In this document: positions 26,167 to 35,508 of the stretch, one piece after another
How the letters are laid out: each line of letters begins with the position of its first letter
How positions within the stretch are numbered: the first letter of the stretch is position 1
Origin: Streptomyces sp. SID12501
Lineage (GTDB): Bacteria; Actinomycetota; Actinomycetes; Streptomycetales; Streptomycetaceae
Reading direction: 5' to 3'
Length of the DNA: 64,000 nucleotides
Assembly (NCBI RefSeq): GCF_010550245.1
Contig: NZ_JAAGLU010000035.1
Coordinates: 52,192-116,191 of the forward strand
Notes under the pieces: model-generated
The model's database searches: none
Told to the model about the DNA's origin: nothing
The model's input: the letters and a program-made list of their open reading frames with translations, nothing else
Program-made: the position numbers and the translations under genes

Positions 26167-29040
26167 TCAGCCGGAGAAGCCGACGTGCGCCAGCCGCAAC
26201 GGGCCGCGCAGCCTCACGCGTACGTCGCGTACGCCGTCGGTGGTGAGGGCGGCCCGGACCGTCGTGTAGTCGTACGGGCCCGGCGTCGGCGTCGGTGTCA
26301 GGACGGTCGGCTTGTCGTCGCCGTCGAGCAGAACCTCCACCACTCCCTCGCCCGCGACCTCGACCTCGACCGTGACCTCCGTGACGCCCTCCCCGAAGTC
26401 GCAGTCCCGGTAGAGCAGTTCGGCCTCTCTTCCGCCCGCCGGTGTCACCGCGTCGCCCGAGACCTTCGTACGGTCGACGATCCCCGCACCGCTGTGCTCG
26501 TCGAAGTCGGCTGCGGCCAGGCCTCGTTGGCGCACCGGCCGGGGCGTCGCCGGAGTGCCGGTCAGCTGGACCGTCGTACGCGCGCGGATGTCCTCGCTCG
26601 ACGCGCCCGCCAGGATTTCGTACGCGCCCGGGGCGAGGCGTCGGCCGCCGATCGCCACGTCCCAGAACTCCAGGCAGCTGAGCGGGAGTTCGAAGGAGAC
26701 CGTTACGGACTCCCCCGGTGACAGGGGGACACGGCGGTGGGCCAGCAGTTCCCTGCGCGGGCGGGTCACCGGCGAGTCCGGTGCCCGTGTGTACAGCTGC
26801 GCGACCTCGTCCGCCGCGCTGTCCCCGGTGTTGGTCACCGTGAACGACACCCGCAGAGTCTCGTCGTCCTCCGCCCCGGCCGTCAGGTCGGCGTACGCGA
26901 ACGACGCGTACGACAGACCGTGGCCGAAGGGGAACAGGGGGGTGCCCTCGAAGTAGAGGTACGTCTGCCGGGAGCCGATGATGTCGTAGTCCAGCAGGCC
27001 GGGGAGGTCGGCGTCGTCCGCGTACCAGGTCTGCGGGAGGCGGCCCGCCGGAGAGACGTCGCCCGCCAGGACGCGGGCCAGCGCCGTGCCCGCCGCCTGA
27101 CCGCCGTGCGCGGTCCACAGGGCCGCCGGGAGATCCGATACGTCCACCGCGTACGGATACGCCGAGGTCAGGGCCAGGATCGTTCGGGTGTTCGTGGCTC
27201 GGGCCGCGTCCAGCAGGCGCTGCTGGTGGGCGGGGAGGCGCAGAGTCGTGCGGTCCTCGGTCTCGCGGCCGTTGATGTGCGGGTCGTTGCCCGCGACCAC
27301 GACGACCACGTCCGCCCGGGCGGCCGCTCTCTTCACCGATTCCTCACCGCGTTCAGCGATGATCAGTTCGAAGATCTCCGGAGAGGTCTCCTCTTCGTCG
27401 GCAACCCTTACGCCGTCGGCGGCGACGGAGACGTGGCGACCCGTACCGACGTGCCTGAGGAGGTGACGGTTCTCGTGCGACCCCTGCGACCCGTGGGGCT
27501 CCAGGCGGAACGTCTCCTGGACCACCCAGCCGCCCGGCTGGTCCGCCGACGCCCGTACGAAGCCGTCCTCCGCGACCGAGAGGTAGCGGCCGTCGGGCGC
27601 CCGCAGCGTCAGGAGACCCTCACCCCAGTCGATCAGCGCGAACGCGGTGCCGTCGGCGTCGGCGGTGAGCGCGGGCAGGTCGGTGCGGCCCGCGAGGAGG
27701 GCCGGGTCCAGCGCGCCCTCGGCGCCCCGGGCAACGTCGGGCGCGTCCTCGGCGGGCGGTACGTGCAGGAAGGTACCCGCGGACGTCCGAAGCCGTACGC
27801 GGTCCACGCCCTCCGCGAACTCGACATGCTCGGCGCCGAAGCGGTCGTACAGCGCCTCCAGCGGTGTCGAGCGGTGGATGAGGGTGCCGCTGTACCAGTC
27901 GACCTTGCACTCGTCGGCGAGCAGGCCGACGACCGCCACCCGGGTGCCGGGGGCCAGGGGGAGCGTGTCGTCGTCGTTCTTCAACAGGACGATCGCCTGT
28001 TCCGCCGCCTCCTGGGCGAGGGCGCGGTGAGCCGGGGTGTCGAAGTCCGAGGTGCCGGCGTACGGGTCGTACTGCGGGTCGAACTCGCCCAGCCGGAAGC
28101 GGACCGAGAGCTGGCGGCGGACCGCCCTGTCGATGTCCTCCTCCGACAGCAGGCCCTGGGCCAGGGCGCCCCGGAGTCGGGCGACGATCTTCGAGCTGTC
28201 CGTGCCGTGGTCGGTGAAGCTGTCCACGCCGGCCAGCAGGGAGGCGGCGGTCGCCTCCTCGTGGGTGTCGTAGTAGTGCTCCGAGTCGACCAGATTGGAG
28301 GGCGCTCCGGCGTCCGAGCAGACCAGCAGGTCCTCGTCCGTCCAGGTGCGCAGCTGGTCGTCCAGGTGCGGCGAGACGTGGTTGGGACGGCCGTTGACCA
28401 GGTTGTACGCGGGCATCACACCGGCCACCGCGCCCGCCTCGACCGTCTCGCGGAAGGCGCGCAGATCGTACTCGTGCAGCACGCGCGGGCGGACCGAACT
28501 CGACGCGGTGGCCCGGTCCGTCTCGTTGTTGTGGGCCAGCCAGTGCTTGAGGACCGGGGCCGTGCGCCAGTACACGGGGTGGTCGCCGCGCAGGCCGCGG
28601 GTGTAGGCGGTGGCGATCGCCGAGGTGAGCTTCGGGTCCTCCGAGTAACCCTCCTCGTTGCGGCCCCACAGCGGGTGGCGCAGCAGGTTGACGGTGGGCG
28701 CCCAGACGTTGAGGCCGACGCGGTCGTCGAGGGCGCGCATCGCCCGGACCTCCTTGGACACCGCCTCGCCGACGCGGTGCACGAGCTCCTCGTTCCAGGT
28801 CGCGCCGAGACCGACCGCCTGCGGGAAGACGGTCGCCGGGCCCATCCAGGCCACCCCGTGCAGCGCCTCCTGGCCGGTACGGAAGGCGGCGACGCCGAGG
28901 CGTTCGACGGCGGGTGCGAACTGGTGCAGGAACGCCACCCGTTCGTCGAGGGTGAGGCGCGACAGCAGATCGTCGATGCGCTTCGCGATCGGCAGCTGCG
29001 GATCGCGGAATGGCGGCGAAGGCGGCGTTTGTGCGGTCAC
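26167..29040 (-). CDS. GH3 beta-glucosidase with an inserted beta-trefoil-like domain
   Basis: A 957-residue glycoside hydrolase family 3 enzyme without signal peptide, so cytoplasmic. The GTG at 29040 follows AAGGGA. The barrel domain contains KHWLAHNNE and the nucleophile Asp243 in VCSDAGAP; the alpha/beta sandwich (AIVLLKNDDDTLPL, GNDPHINGRETEDR) and a fibronectin-III-like domain (PLFPFGHGLSYASF) follow. Between halves of the second domain is an insertion with two repeats, GRYLSVAEDGFV and GRHVSVAADGVRV, that looks like a fascin/ricin beta-trefoil; many GH3 enzymes carry PA14 here instead. An extra beta-rich domain ends the protein. It should release glucose from de-xylosylated xyloglucan oligosaccharides. 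A TCGAAGCGCTTCGA operator lies 37 bases upstream of its start. Confidence 0.92.
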   Translation of the reverse strand: MTAQTPPSPPFRDPQLPIAKRIDDLLSRLTLDERVAFLHQFAPAVERLGVAAFRTGQEALHGVAWMGPATVFPQAVGLGATWNEELVHRVGEAVSKEVRAMRALDDRVGLNVWAPTVNLLRHPLWGRNEEGYSEDPKLTSAIATAYTRGLRGDHPVYWRTAPVLKHWLAHNNETDRATASSSVRPRVLHEYDLRAFRETVEAGAVAGVMPAYNLVNGRPNHVSPHLDDQLRTWTDEDLLVCSDAGAPSNLVDSEHYYDTHEEATAASLLAGVDSFTDHGTDSSKIVARLRGALAQGLLSEEDIDRAVRRQLSVRFRLGEFDPQYDPYAGTSDFDTPAHRALAQEAAEQAIVLLKNDDDTLPLAPGTRVAVVGLLADECKVDWYSGTLIHRSTPLEALYDRFGAEHVEFAEGVDRVRLRTSAGTFLHVPPAEDAPDVARGAEGALDPALLAGRTDLPALTADADGTAFALIDWGEGLLTLRAPDGRYLSVAEDGFVRASADQPGGWVVQETFRLEPHGSQGSHENRHLLRHVGTGRHVSVAADGVRVADEEETSPEIFELIIAERGEESVKRAAARADVVVVVAGNDPHINGRETEDRTTLRLPAHQQRLLDAARATNTRTILALTSAYPYAVDVSDLPAALWTAHGGQAAGTALARVLAGDVSPAGRLPQTWYADDADLPGLLDYDIIGSRQTYLYFEGTPLFPFGHGLSYASFAYADLTAGAEDDETLRVSFTVTNTGDSAADEVAQLYTRAPDSPVTRPRRELLAHRRVPLSPGESVTVSFELPLSCLEFWDVAIGGRRLAPGAYEILAGASSEDIRARTTVQLTGTPATPRPVRQRGLAAADFDEHSGAGIVDRTKVSGDAVTPAGGREAELLYRDCDFGEGVTEVTVEVEVAGEGVVEVLLDGDDKPTVLTPTPTPGPYDYTTVRAALTTDGVRDVRVRLRGPLRLAHVGFSG

Positions 29041-29076
29041 GTGGGGTTCCCTTTGCGATGGAGCGGCCAGGCACAT

Positions 29077-29090
29077 TCGAAGCGCTTCGA
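29077..29090. promoter_or_regulatory. LacI-family operator, GH3 side
   Basis: TCGAAGCGCTTCGA, a perfect 14-bp palindrome, lies 37 bases upstream of the GH3 start. The same sequence occurs before the transporter operon and before the lacI gene, so it is very likely the binding site of the LacI protein at 44200-45213. Confidence 0.82.
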
Positions 29091-29270
29091 TGCTCATTCG
29101 ACGTGGGGGTGGGTGTCAAGAGACCCAGGCGCAACAACTCCGTTTCCCGCCCGTGATGTCAGGCGGCATACGGGGGCGCTCCGGGCCGCCTGGCAGGGCC
29201 CTGTACCTCGGAGGAATCTTGGAACCGACCCTTGTGCACCCTCTGGTGTTCACTTAACCTCGCAGCAACA

Positions 29271-29284
29271 TCGAAGCGCTTCGA
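29271..29284. promoter_or_regulatory. LacI-family operator, transporter side
   Basis: TCGAAGCGCTTCGA again, identical to the copy at 29077, 126 bases before the start of the sugar-binding protein gene. This position fits repression of the operon's promoter. Confidence 0.82.
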
Positions 29285-29410
29285 CTACGGAATGCCGTTG
29301 CACTGGTCGGAGGACCGCTTCAGCTCAGCCAGTCTCACTCAAGTCACTCAAGACACCGCAGCCGACGGCCCACCGCCGGGTGTCCTGGTGCGCCATGAAG
29401 GGTTGACGCA

Positions 29411-31090
29411 ATGACGCCGAACGCCGCTTCCGCCTCCTCCGGGCCGAGCCGGAGAAGCTTCCTCGCCTCGACGGCGGTCGCCACCGCCGTGGTGACGGGC
29501 GGGATCCCGCTGCTTGCCGCCTGCGGAGGGTCGGGCGGCGGCGAGCGCGAGGGAGCCACGTCGGGCAAGGCCGCGGACAAGCTGCTCCCGACGTTCGTCG
29601 CGAGCACGGTCGCCAGGCCGGACCTGCCGTCGAAGAACGGTTCCTCCGCCGGCTACACCGGCAAGGTCGACCTCGCGGCCCTCACCGCCTCGGTCCCGGA
29701 CAAGCTGGGCACCGGCGCCTCCTTCAAGATCATGTCTCCGTACTGGGGCTCCCCGCCGAAGGCCGACTGCGCCTACTACACGGCGCTCGACGCCGCGGCG
29801 GGCACCAAGATCACCTGGCAGAACCAGGACGGCACCACCTACGGCCAGAAGCTGGGCGCCGTCCTCGCCTCCAGCTCCGTCCCCGACATGGTGGTCGTGC
29901 CCGGCTGGGAACTGGTCGGCAAGATCGCGAACGCCGTCACCGCGAAGTTCATGGACCTCGGCCCCTACCTGGCGGGCGACAAGGTCAAGAAGTACCCGAA
30001 CCTGGCCGCGATCCCCTCCGACGCCTGGCGCATGGGCATCTTCGGCGGCGCGCTGCGCGGCATCCCGATGCCGGCCGCCTCCGCGTCCTTCATCGTGCCC
30101 TACTACCGCAAGGACATCTTCGACAAGAAGGGCTACTCGGTACCCAAGTCGCCCGACGAATTCCTCAGCTGGGCCAAGGAGGCCACCAGCGCCAAGGCCA
30201 AGGTGTGGGCCTGCGGGGACATGTCCTGGAGTGCCTTCAACATCTTCGGTGTCCGCTCCTCCGGGTCGCTCGGCTGGAACATCGGTTCCGACGGCAAGCT
30301 GACCTACCGCTCCGAGCAGCCCGAGTACCTCGAGGCCCTGGAGTGGACCCGCAAGCTGTTCGACGCGGGCGTGGTCCACCCCGACGACAAGGCGCGCTCG
30401 GGTGACGCGGGCAACCGGTTCACCGCCGGGCAGATCCTGGTCTTCAACAACGACATGTCCAACTGGTACGGGAAGACCGCCGAACAGGCCACGTCCAACC
30501 CGGACTTCGACATCGAGGGCATGGACCTCTTCGGCGCGGACGGCGGCAACCCGACGCTGTGGGCGGCCCAGCCCGCCAACATCTGGTCGATGATCCGCAA
30601 GGGCGCCTCGAAGGCGACGGTCGAGAACGCGCTGGCCGCCGCCGACTTCGCGGCCGCGCCCTACGGCACCAAGGAGCGGATGCTCGTCGACTACGGCGTC
30701 GAAGGCACCCACTACACGGTCAAGGACGGCGTCCCGGTCAAGAACGACCTGGGCAACTCCGAGGTGGTCAACGCCTGGGTGATGCTGTCCGCGCCGGCCC
30801 CCTACTACGCCCACCCCGACTTCCCGGACGTCGCCCGCAAGCAGGTCGAGTGGCAGCAGCGGATGGGCGCCTTCATGAAGAAGACGTCCACGTACGGTAT
30901 GAACATCGTCGAGCCGACCCGCTGGGCGAACCTCTCCAGCCAGTTCGAGCAGCTGGAGATCGACTACGTACGCGGCAACCGCAAGCTGTCGGACGTACAG
31001 GCCGCGATCTCCACCTGGAAGTCCTCCGGCGGCGACAAGCTTCGCGACTGGTACCAGCAGCTCATCGACAAGAACGGCAGCGGCAACTGA
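29411..31090 (+). CDS. Oligosaccharide ABC transporter substrate-binding lipoprotein
   Basis: A 559-residue binding protein, large for the class and similar in size to LplA-type receptors for oligosaccharides. The N-terminus has a twin-arginine motif (SRRSFLAS, Arg14-Arg15) and a lipobox LAAC with Cys38. It heads an operon with two permeases (1-base and 4-base overlaps). In this locus its ligand should be xyloglucan oligosaccharides cut by the secreted GH74 and GH12 enzymes; that is inference from context. An operator lies upstream. Confidence 0.9.
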   Translation: MTPNAASASSGPSRRSFLASTAVATAVVTGGIPLLAACGGSGGGEREGATSGKAADKLLPTFVASTVARPDLPSKNGSSAGYTGKVDLAALTASVPDKLGTGASFKIMSPYWGSPPKADCAYYTALDAAAGTKITWQNQDGTTYGQKLGAVLASSSVPDMVVVPGWELVGKIANAVTAKFMDLGPYLAGDKVKKYPNLAAIPSDAWRMGIFGGALRGIPMPAASASFIVPYYRKDIFDKKGYSVPKSPDEFLSWAKEATSAKAKVWACGDMSWSAFNIFGVRSSGSLGWNIGSDGKLTYRSEQPEYLEALEWTRKLFDAGVVHPDDKARSGDAGNRFTAGQILVFNNDMSNWYGKTAEQATSNPDFDIEGMDLFGADGGNPTLWAAQPANIWSMIRKGASKATVENALAAADFAAAPYGTKERMLVDYGVEGTHYTVKDGVPVKNDLGNSEVVNAWVMLSAPAPYYAHPDFPDVARKQVEWQQRMGAFMKKTSTYGMNIVEPTRWANLSSQFEQLEIDYVRGNRKLSDVQAAISTWKSSGGDKLRDWYQQLIDKNGSGN

Positions 31091-32178
31091 TGTCTCTCAC
31101 GGCCGGGAGCAGGCCCGACGGGACTCGTTCTCCCGCGGCCGTCGAGGAACCGACGGCCGCGGTCGCCGCGGCGGTGGCGACCGAACGGGTGCCGCGCGAG
31201 GCCCGTAAAGCAGGCAAGGCGGGCAAGGTGGGTAGAGCGGGCAAGGCGGGCAAGGTCCCCTGGCGGGTCCGGCTGCGCCGTGACCGCGCGCTCATCCTGA
31301 TGACGCTGCCCGTCATCCTCCTGCTCCTGCTCTTCAACTACGTCCCGCTCCTCGGTAACGTCGTCGCCTTCCAGGACTACGACCCGTACGTCTCCAGCAA
31401 CGGCGTCACGGCGATCTTCCACAGTCCCTGGGTCGGCTTCGAGCAGTTCTCGCGGATGATCGACGACCCGCTGTTCTGGGGCGCCGCGAAGAACACCATC
31501 CTGCTGTTCGCGCTCCAGCTGGTGCTGTTCTTCCCGATCCCCATCGCCCTCGCGCTGATCATCAACAGCGTGATCCGGCCCCGGGTCCGGGCCGTGGCGC
31601 AGGCGATCATGTATCTGCCGCACTTCTTCTCGTGGGTCCTCGTGGTCACCGTCTTCCAGCAGATCTTCGGCGGCGCGGGCATCATCGCCCAGACCCTCGA
31701 GGACCACGGGTGGAGCGGCTTCGACCTGATGACCAACGCGGACCTCTTCAAGTACCTGGTCACCGCGCAGGCCGTCTGGAAGGACGCCGGCTGGGGGATC
31801 ATCGTCTTCCTCGCCGCGCTGGCCGCGGTCAGCACCGACCTGTACGAGGCCGCCGCGATGGACGGCGCGGGGCGCTGGCGCCGCATGTGGCACGTGACGC
31901 TGCCCGCGCTGCGCCCGGTGATCGCCCTGCTGCTCGTGCTGCGGGTGGGCGACGCGCTGAGCGTCGGATTCGAGCAGTTCCTGCTCCAGCGGGACGCGGT
32001 CGGCGTGGGAGTCAGCGAGGTCCTCGACACCTACGTGTGGAACATGGGTATCCAGAACGGCGACTTCAGCTACGCGGCCGCGGTCGGCCTCGTCAAGGGA
32101 GCCATCGGATTGTGTCTCGTCCTGGGCGCGAACAAGTTCGCGCACCTGCTCGGCGAGCAGGGGGTGTACAAGAAGTGA
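31090..32178 (+). CDS. Sugar ABC transporter permease, LplB-like
   Basis: A 362-residue permease. The ATG at 31090 overlaps the previous stop by one base. A cytoplasmic N-terminus with repeated Lys/Gly units (KAGKAGKVGRAGKAGKV) comes before about six helices, beginning ILMTLPVILLLLLFNYVPLL. The EAA loop reads EAAAMDGAGRWRRMWHVTLP. It belongs to the LplB group used for complex oligosaccharides. No ATPase gene is in the locus; Streptomyces sugar importers of this kind use the shared ATPase MsiK, which I presume here. Confidence 0.93.
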   Translation: MSLTAGSRPDGTRSPAAVEEPTAAVAAAVATERVPREARKAGKAGKVGRAGKAGKVPWRVRLRRDRALILMTLPVILLLLLFNYVPLLGNVVAFQDYDPYVSSNGVTAIFHSPWVGFEQFSRMIDDPLFWGAAKNTILLFALQLVLFFPIPIALALIINSVIRPRVRAVAQAIMYLPHFFSWVLVVTVFQQIFGGAGIIAQTLEDHGWSGFDLMTNADLFKYLVTAQAVWKDAGWGIIVFLAALAAVSTDLYEAAAMDGAGRWRRMWHVTLPALRPVIALLLVLRVGDALSVGFEQFLLQRDAVGVGVSEVLDTYVWNMGIQNGDFSYAAAVGLVKGAIGLCLVLGANKFAHLLGEQGVYKK

Positions 32179-33101
32179 GCCTCAACACGCAGCTCGTCCG
32201 CAGTCTCAAGGCGCCTGCCCGCCCCGCGTGGGAGGAGGAGCCCAACAAGGCCGGGATCACCGCCAAGAGCGTCTTCCTCGCGCTCTGTTGTCTGGGGGTG
32301 GTCGGCCCGCTCTGGATCGTGATCGTCACCAGTCTCTCCCCGAAGCCGGTGATCGACCGGGTCGGCGGCCTCGTCGTGATCCCCCAGGGCATCACCTTCA
32401 TCAACTACACGGAGCTGCTCAGCGGCGGCCAGGTCAGCCGGGCGATCACGATCTCGGTCGGTGTCACGCTCTTCGGCACACTGTTCTCGATGGCGGTGTC
32501 GGTGCTCGCGGCCTACGGGCTGTCCCGGCCCGGCAGCCTGGGACACCGGTTCTTCCTGATCACCATGATGGCGACCATGTTCTTCGGGGCCGGCCTCATC
32601 CCGACGTACCTTCTGGTGCAGTCGCTGGGGCTCACCGACACCTATCTGTCGCTGGTCCTGCCCAGCGCGGTCAGCGTCTTCAACATCCTCGTCCTGCGGG
32701 CCTTCTTCATGGGGATCTCGCCCGAGCTCACCGAGTCCGCGCGGATCGACGGGGCGGGGGATCTGCGGATCCTGCTGACCATCATCATGCCGCTGTCGCG
32801 GGCGGTGCTGGCCGTGATCTCCCTGTTCTACGCGGTCGGGTACTGGAGTGCCTGGTTCAACGCGTCCATCTATCTCAGCGACCAGGAGATGATGCCGTTG
32901 CAGAACGTGCTCATCCAACTGGTCCAGAAGAACACCGCGTCGCCCACGGGGCTGCAACAGGCGGTCCGTACCGGGCAGTTGTCGGCGCTGGGGTTGCAGA
33001 TGGCCGTGATGGTCCTCGCGTTGATCCCGGTCGCGGTGGCATCGCCGTTCGTGCAGCGGCACTTCAAGAAGGGCATGCTGACCGGCGCGGTCAAGGGCTG
33101 A
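32175..33101 (+). CDS. Sugar ABC transporter permease, LplC/YtcP-like
   Basis: A 308-residue permease. It starts at GTG 32175, overlapping the upstream stop by four bases (GTGA), so it is translationally coupled. About six helices are visible (VFLALCCLGVVGPLWIVIV first) with EAA loop ESARIDGAGDLRILLTIIMP. It forms the second half of the oligosaccharide channel. After its stop comes a 178-base gap with a repeat before the xyloglucanase gene. Confidence 0.93.
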   Translation: MSLNTQLVRSLKAPARPAWEEEPNKAGITAKSVFLALCCLGVVGPLWIVIVTSLSPKPVIDRVGGLVVIPQGITFINYTELLSGGQVSRAITISVGVTLFGTLFSMAVSVLAAYGLSRPGSLGHRFFLITMMATMFFGAGLIPTYLLVQSLGLTDTYLSLVLPSAVSVFNILVLRAFFMGISPELTESARIDGAGDLRILLTIIMPLSRAVLAVISLFYAVGYWSAWFNASIYLSDQEMMPLQNVLIQLVQKNTASPTGLQQAVRTGQLSALGLQMAVMVLALIPVAVASPFVQRHFKKGMLTGAVKG

Positions 33102-33160
33102 CGGTCGGTTTCTTCCGGTTTCGTTAGGTTTCGCGGCTTGGGGTGCCTCTTGCGGTCCGG

Positions 33161-33246
33161 TGGTGGCTGCGGGTGCGTCGTGGCTTCTCGCGCCCACCCG
33201 GCGGAGCCGTAAATGTCACAGCCCCGCGCCCCCTAAGGGGCGCGTC
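33161..33246. repeat. Intergenic repeat, family B copy 1
   Basis: A GC-rich element built on CGCGCCCACCCGGCGGAGCC and ending in CCCCTAAGGGGCG. Its reverse complement matches 59258-59340 over about 75 bases, including the outer CCCGCAGCCACC part. The CGCCCCCTAAGGGGCGCG palindrome may act as terminator or attenuator between the transporter genes and the hydrolase genes. Confidence 0.65.
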
Positions 33247-33279
33247 CCCTCACTCTCTCTGTTCAGATCGAGGTAAGTC

Positions 33280-35508
33280 ATGCCTGCGTCCCGTCCGAGT
33301 AGACGTGCCGTTCTTGCTGCGACCGCTGCCGTTGTCGCGGTCTCCGCCGTGTCCCTGTCCGGTACGGCGGCCCAGGCGGCCTCCGCTGCGGCGGCCCCCG
33401 CCTACCGCTGGCGCACCGCCGTCATCGGCGGCACCGGGTTCGTCACCGGGGTGCTGTTCCATCCCTCCGTACGAGGACTCGCCTACGCCCGTACCGACAT
33501 CGGGGGCGCCTACCGGTGGGACGAGCGGGCCGCCCGCTGGACCGCGCTCACCGATCACCTCGGGTGGGACGACTGGAACCTCCTCGGGGTGGAGGCGATC
33601 GCCGTCGACCCCACGCACCCCGACCGGGTGTACCTCTCCCTCGGGACCTACGCCCAGTCGTGGGCCGGAAACGGTGCCGTCCTGCGGTCCGAGGACCGGG
33701 GCGCGACCTGGGCCCGTACCGACCTGACCGTGAAGCTCGGGGCCAACGAGGACGGGCGGGGCGCCGGCGAGCGGCTGCTCGTCGACCCGCGGGACAGCGA
33801 CACCCTGTGGCTGGGCACCCGGCACGACGGACTCCTCAAGTCCACCGACCGGGGCGCCACCTGGGCGTCCGCGAGCACCTTCCCGGCCACCCCGAGCCCG
33901 AGTGGTCAGGGCGTGACCTTCCTGGTCGCGGCCGGCCGTACCGTCTACGCCGGCTGGGGCGACGGTGACGGCAAGGGCACCGCCGGTACGGCCAACCTGT
34001 ACCGCACCTCCGACGGTTCGACCTGGGAAGCCGTGCCCGGGCAGCCCGTCGGCGCCACCTCCGCCAAGGTCCCGATCCGCGCCGCCTACGACAAGCACAC
34101 CCGCGACCTGTACGTGACGTACGCCAACGCGGCCGGTCCCAACGGCCAGTCGGACGGCAGCGTGCACAAGTTGCGCACGACGACCGGCAGTTGGACGGAC
34201 GTGACCCCGGTGAAGCCGGGCGGGACCACCGCCGACGGCTCCGCCGACAACTTCGCCTACGGCGGGGTCGCCGTCGACGCCTGCCGGGCCGGCACCCTCG
34301 TCGTCTCCACCAACAACCGCTGGGCCGACATCGACACGGTGTTCCGCTCCACGGACGGTGGCCGCAACTGGACGTCCCTCAAGGACAGCGCCGTGCTCGA
34401 CGTGTCCGAGACCCCCTTCCTCAAGTTCGGCAAGGACAAGCCGAAGTTCGGCTGGTGGATCCAGGCGCTCGCCCTCGACCCCTACGACTCCCGGCACATC
34501 GTGTACGGGACCGGCGCGACCCTCTACGGCACCCGCGACCTCAAACACTGGGCCCCGCAGATCCGCGGCCTGGAGGAGACGTCCGTACGCCAGCTGATCT
34601 CGCCTCCGACCGGGGAGGCGCACCTGCTCAGCGGGCTCGGGGACATCGGCGTGATGTACCACGAGCGGCTCACGGCGTCCCCGTCGCGCGGCATGGCGTC
34701 GAACCCCGTGTTCGGGTCGGCGACGGGACTCGCCCAGGCCGCCGCAAAGCCGTCGTACGTCGTCCGGTCAGGGTGGGGCGACAACGGCAACGGGGCCTTC
34801 TCGAACGACGGCGGGCGGAGCTGGGCACCCTTCGCCGCCCAGCCCGCCATCGCCAAGAACGCACCGGGGCCGATCGCCACCAACTCCGACGGCAGCGTGC
34901 TGCTGTGGACCTTCGTGCACTGGGACGGCACGAAGTACCCGGCCCAGCGCTCCACGGACAACGGCACGACCTGGTCCGAGGTCTCGACCATCCCGAAGGG
35001 CGCCACGCCGGTCGCCGACCCGGCCGACCCGACGCGCTTCTACGCGTACGACACCGACACGGGAACGCTGTACGCCAGCACCGACAGCGGCCTCACGTTC
35101 ACCGCCCGGGCGAGCGGACTGCCCTCCGGCGACAGCCAGTTCGAGCTGGCCACGGCACCCGGACGCTCCGGCGACCTGTGGCTGAGCGTCAAGTGGAACG
35201 GGCTCCACCGGTCCACCGACGGGGGTGCCACCTTCACCAAGGTCGCCAGCTGCTGGGCGTCGTACACGCTCGGGTTCGGCCGGGCGGCCGAGGGTGCCGC
35301 CTACCCGGCGGTCTTCATGGTCGGCTCCACCGAGACCGTCACCGCCGTCTACCGCTCCGACGACGAGGCCAAGACCTGGACGCGGATCAACGACGACGCC
35401 CATCAGTGGGGTTGGACCGGCGCGGCGATCACCGGCGACCCGCGCATCCACGGCCGCGTCTACCTCGCCACCAACGGACGGGGAATCCAGTACGGGGAGC
35501 CGGTCTGA
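33280..35508 (+). CDS. Secreted GH74 xyloglucanase
   Basis: A 742-residue family 74 enzyme, which cuts the beta-1,4-glucan backbone of xyloglucan. The N-terminus is a twin-arginine-type signal (SRRAVLAATAAVV, Arg8-Arg9) ending near AQA-AS around residue 33. The rest is two seven-bladed propellers with repeated Asp-box-like turns (STDRGATW, STDGGRNW, SNDGGRSW, STDSGLTF). Likely catalytic aspartates are Asp73 (ARTDIGGAYRW) and Asp455 (GLGDIGVMYHE), by analogy with characterised GH74 enzymes. There is no carbohydrate-binding module. It starts the GH74-GH42-GH95 run, with its stop overlapping the GH42 ATG. Confidence 0.95.
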   Translation: MPASRPSRRAVLAATAAVVAVSAVSLSGTAAQAASAAAAPAYRWRTAVIGGTGFVTGVLFHPSVRGLAYARTDIGGAYRWDERAARWTALTDHLGWDDWNLLGVEAIAVDPTHPDRVYLSLGTYAQSWAGNGAVLRSEDRGATWARTDLTVKLGANEDGRGAGERLLVDPRDSDTLWLGTRHDGLLKSTDRGATWASASTFPATPSPSGQGVTFLVAAGRTVYAGWGDGDGKGTAGTANLYRTSDGSTWEAVPGQPVGATSAKVPIRAAYDKHTRDLYVTYANAAGPNGQSDGSVHKLRTTTGSWTDVTPVKPGGTTADGSADNFAYGGVAVDACRAGTLVVSTNNRWADIDTVFRSTDGGRNWTSLKDSAVLDVSETPFLKFGKDKPKFGWWIQALALDPYDSRHIVYGTGATLYGTRDLKHWAPQIRGLEETSVRQLISPPTGEAHLLSGLGDIGVMYHERLTASPSRGMASNPVFGSATGLAQAAAKPSYVVRSGWGDNGNGAFSNDGGRSWAPFAAQPAIAKNAPGPIATNSDGSVLLWTFVHWDGTKYPAQRSTDNGTTWSEVSTIPKGATPVADPADPTRFYAYDTDTGTLYASTDSGLTFTARASGLPSGDSQFELATAPGRSGDLWLSVKWNGLHRSTDGGATFTKVASCWASYTLGFGRAAEGAAYPAVFMVGSTETVTAVYRSDDEAKTWTRINDDAHQWGWTGAAITGDPRIHGRVYLATNGRGIQYGEPV

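Larger units (their letters stand above)
29041..29410. other. Divergent control region between GH3 and the sugar transporter operon
   Basis: A 370-base region without a gene. It carries two copies of the palindrome TCGAAGCGCTTCGA (29077-29090 and 29271-29284), one near each gene, so GH3 and the transporter are probably repressed together. A 9-base direct repeat CACTCAAGT/CACTCAAGA stands near 29336-29353, of unknown meaning. Confidence 0.7.

Noticed and set aside
26082..26269. Small plus-strand ORF starting after the LacI-like dyad
   Set aside because: It runs through the terminator hairpin and then antisense to the end of GH3; there is no ribosome site or recognisable composition.
29142..29157. 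A second GlnR-like site (ATCAC-n6-GAAAC on the minus strand) near the xyloglucan control region
   Set aside because: It has one mismatch, no second pair and no nitrogen-related gene beside it; chance is likely in a region read by eye.
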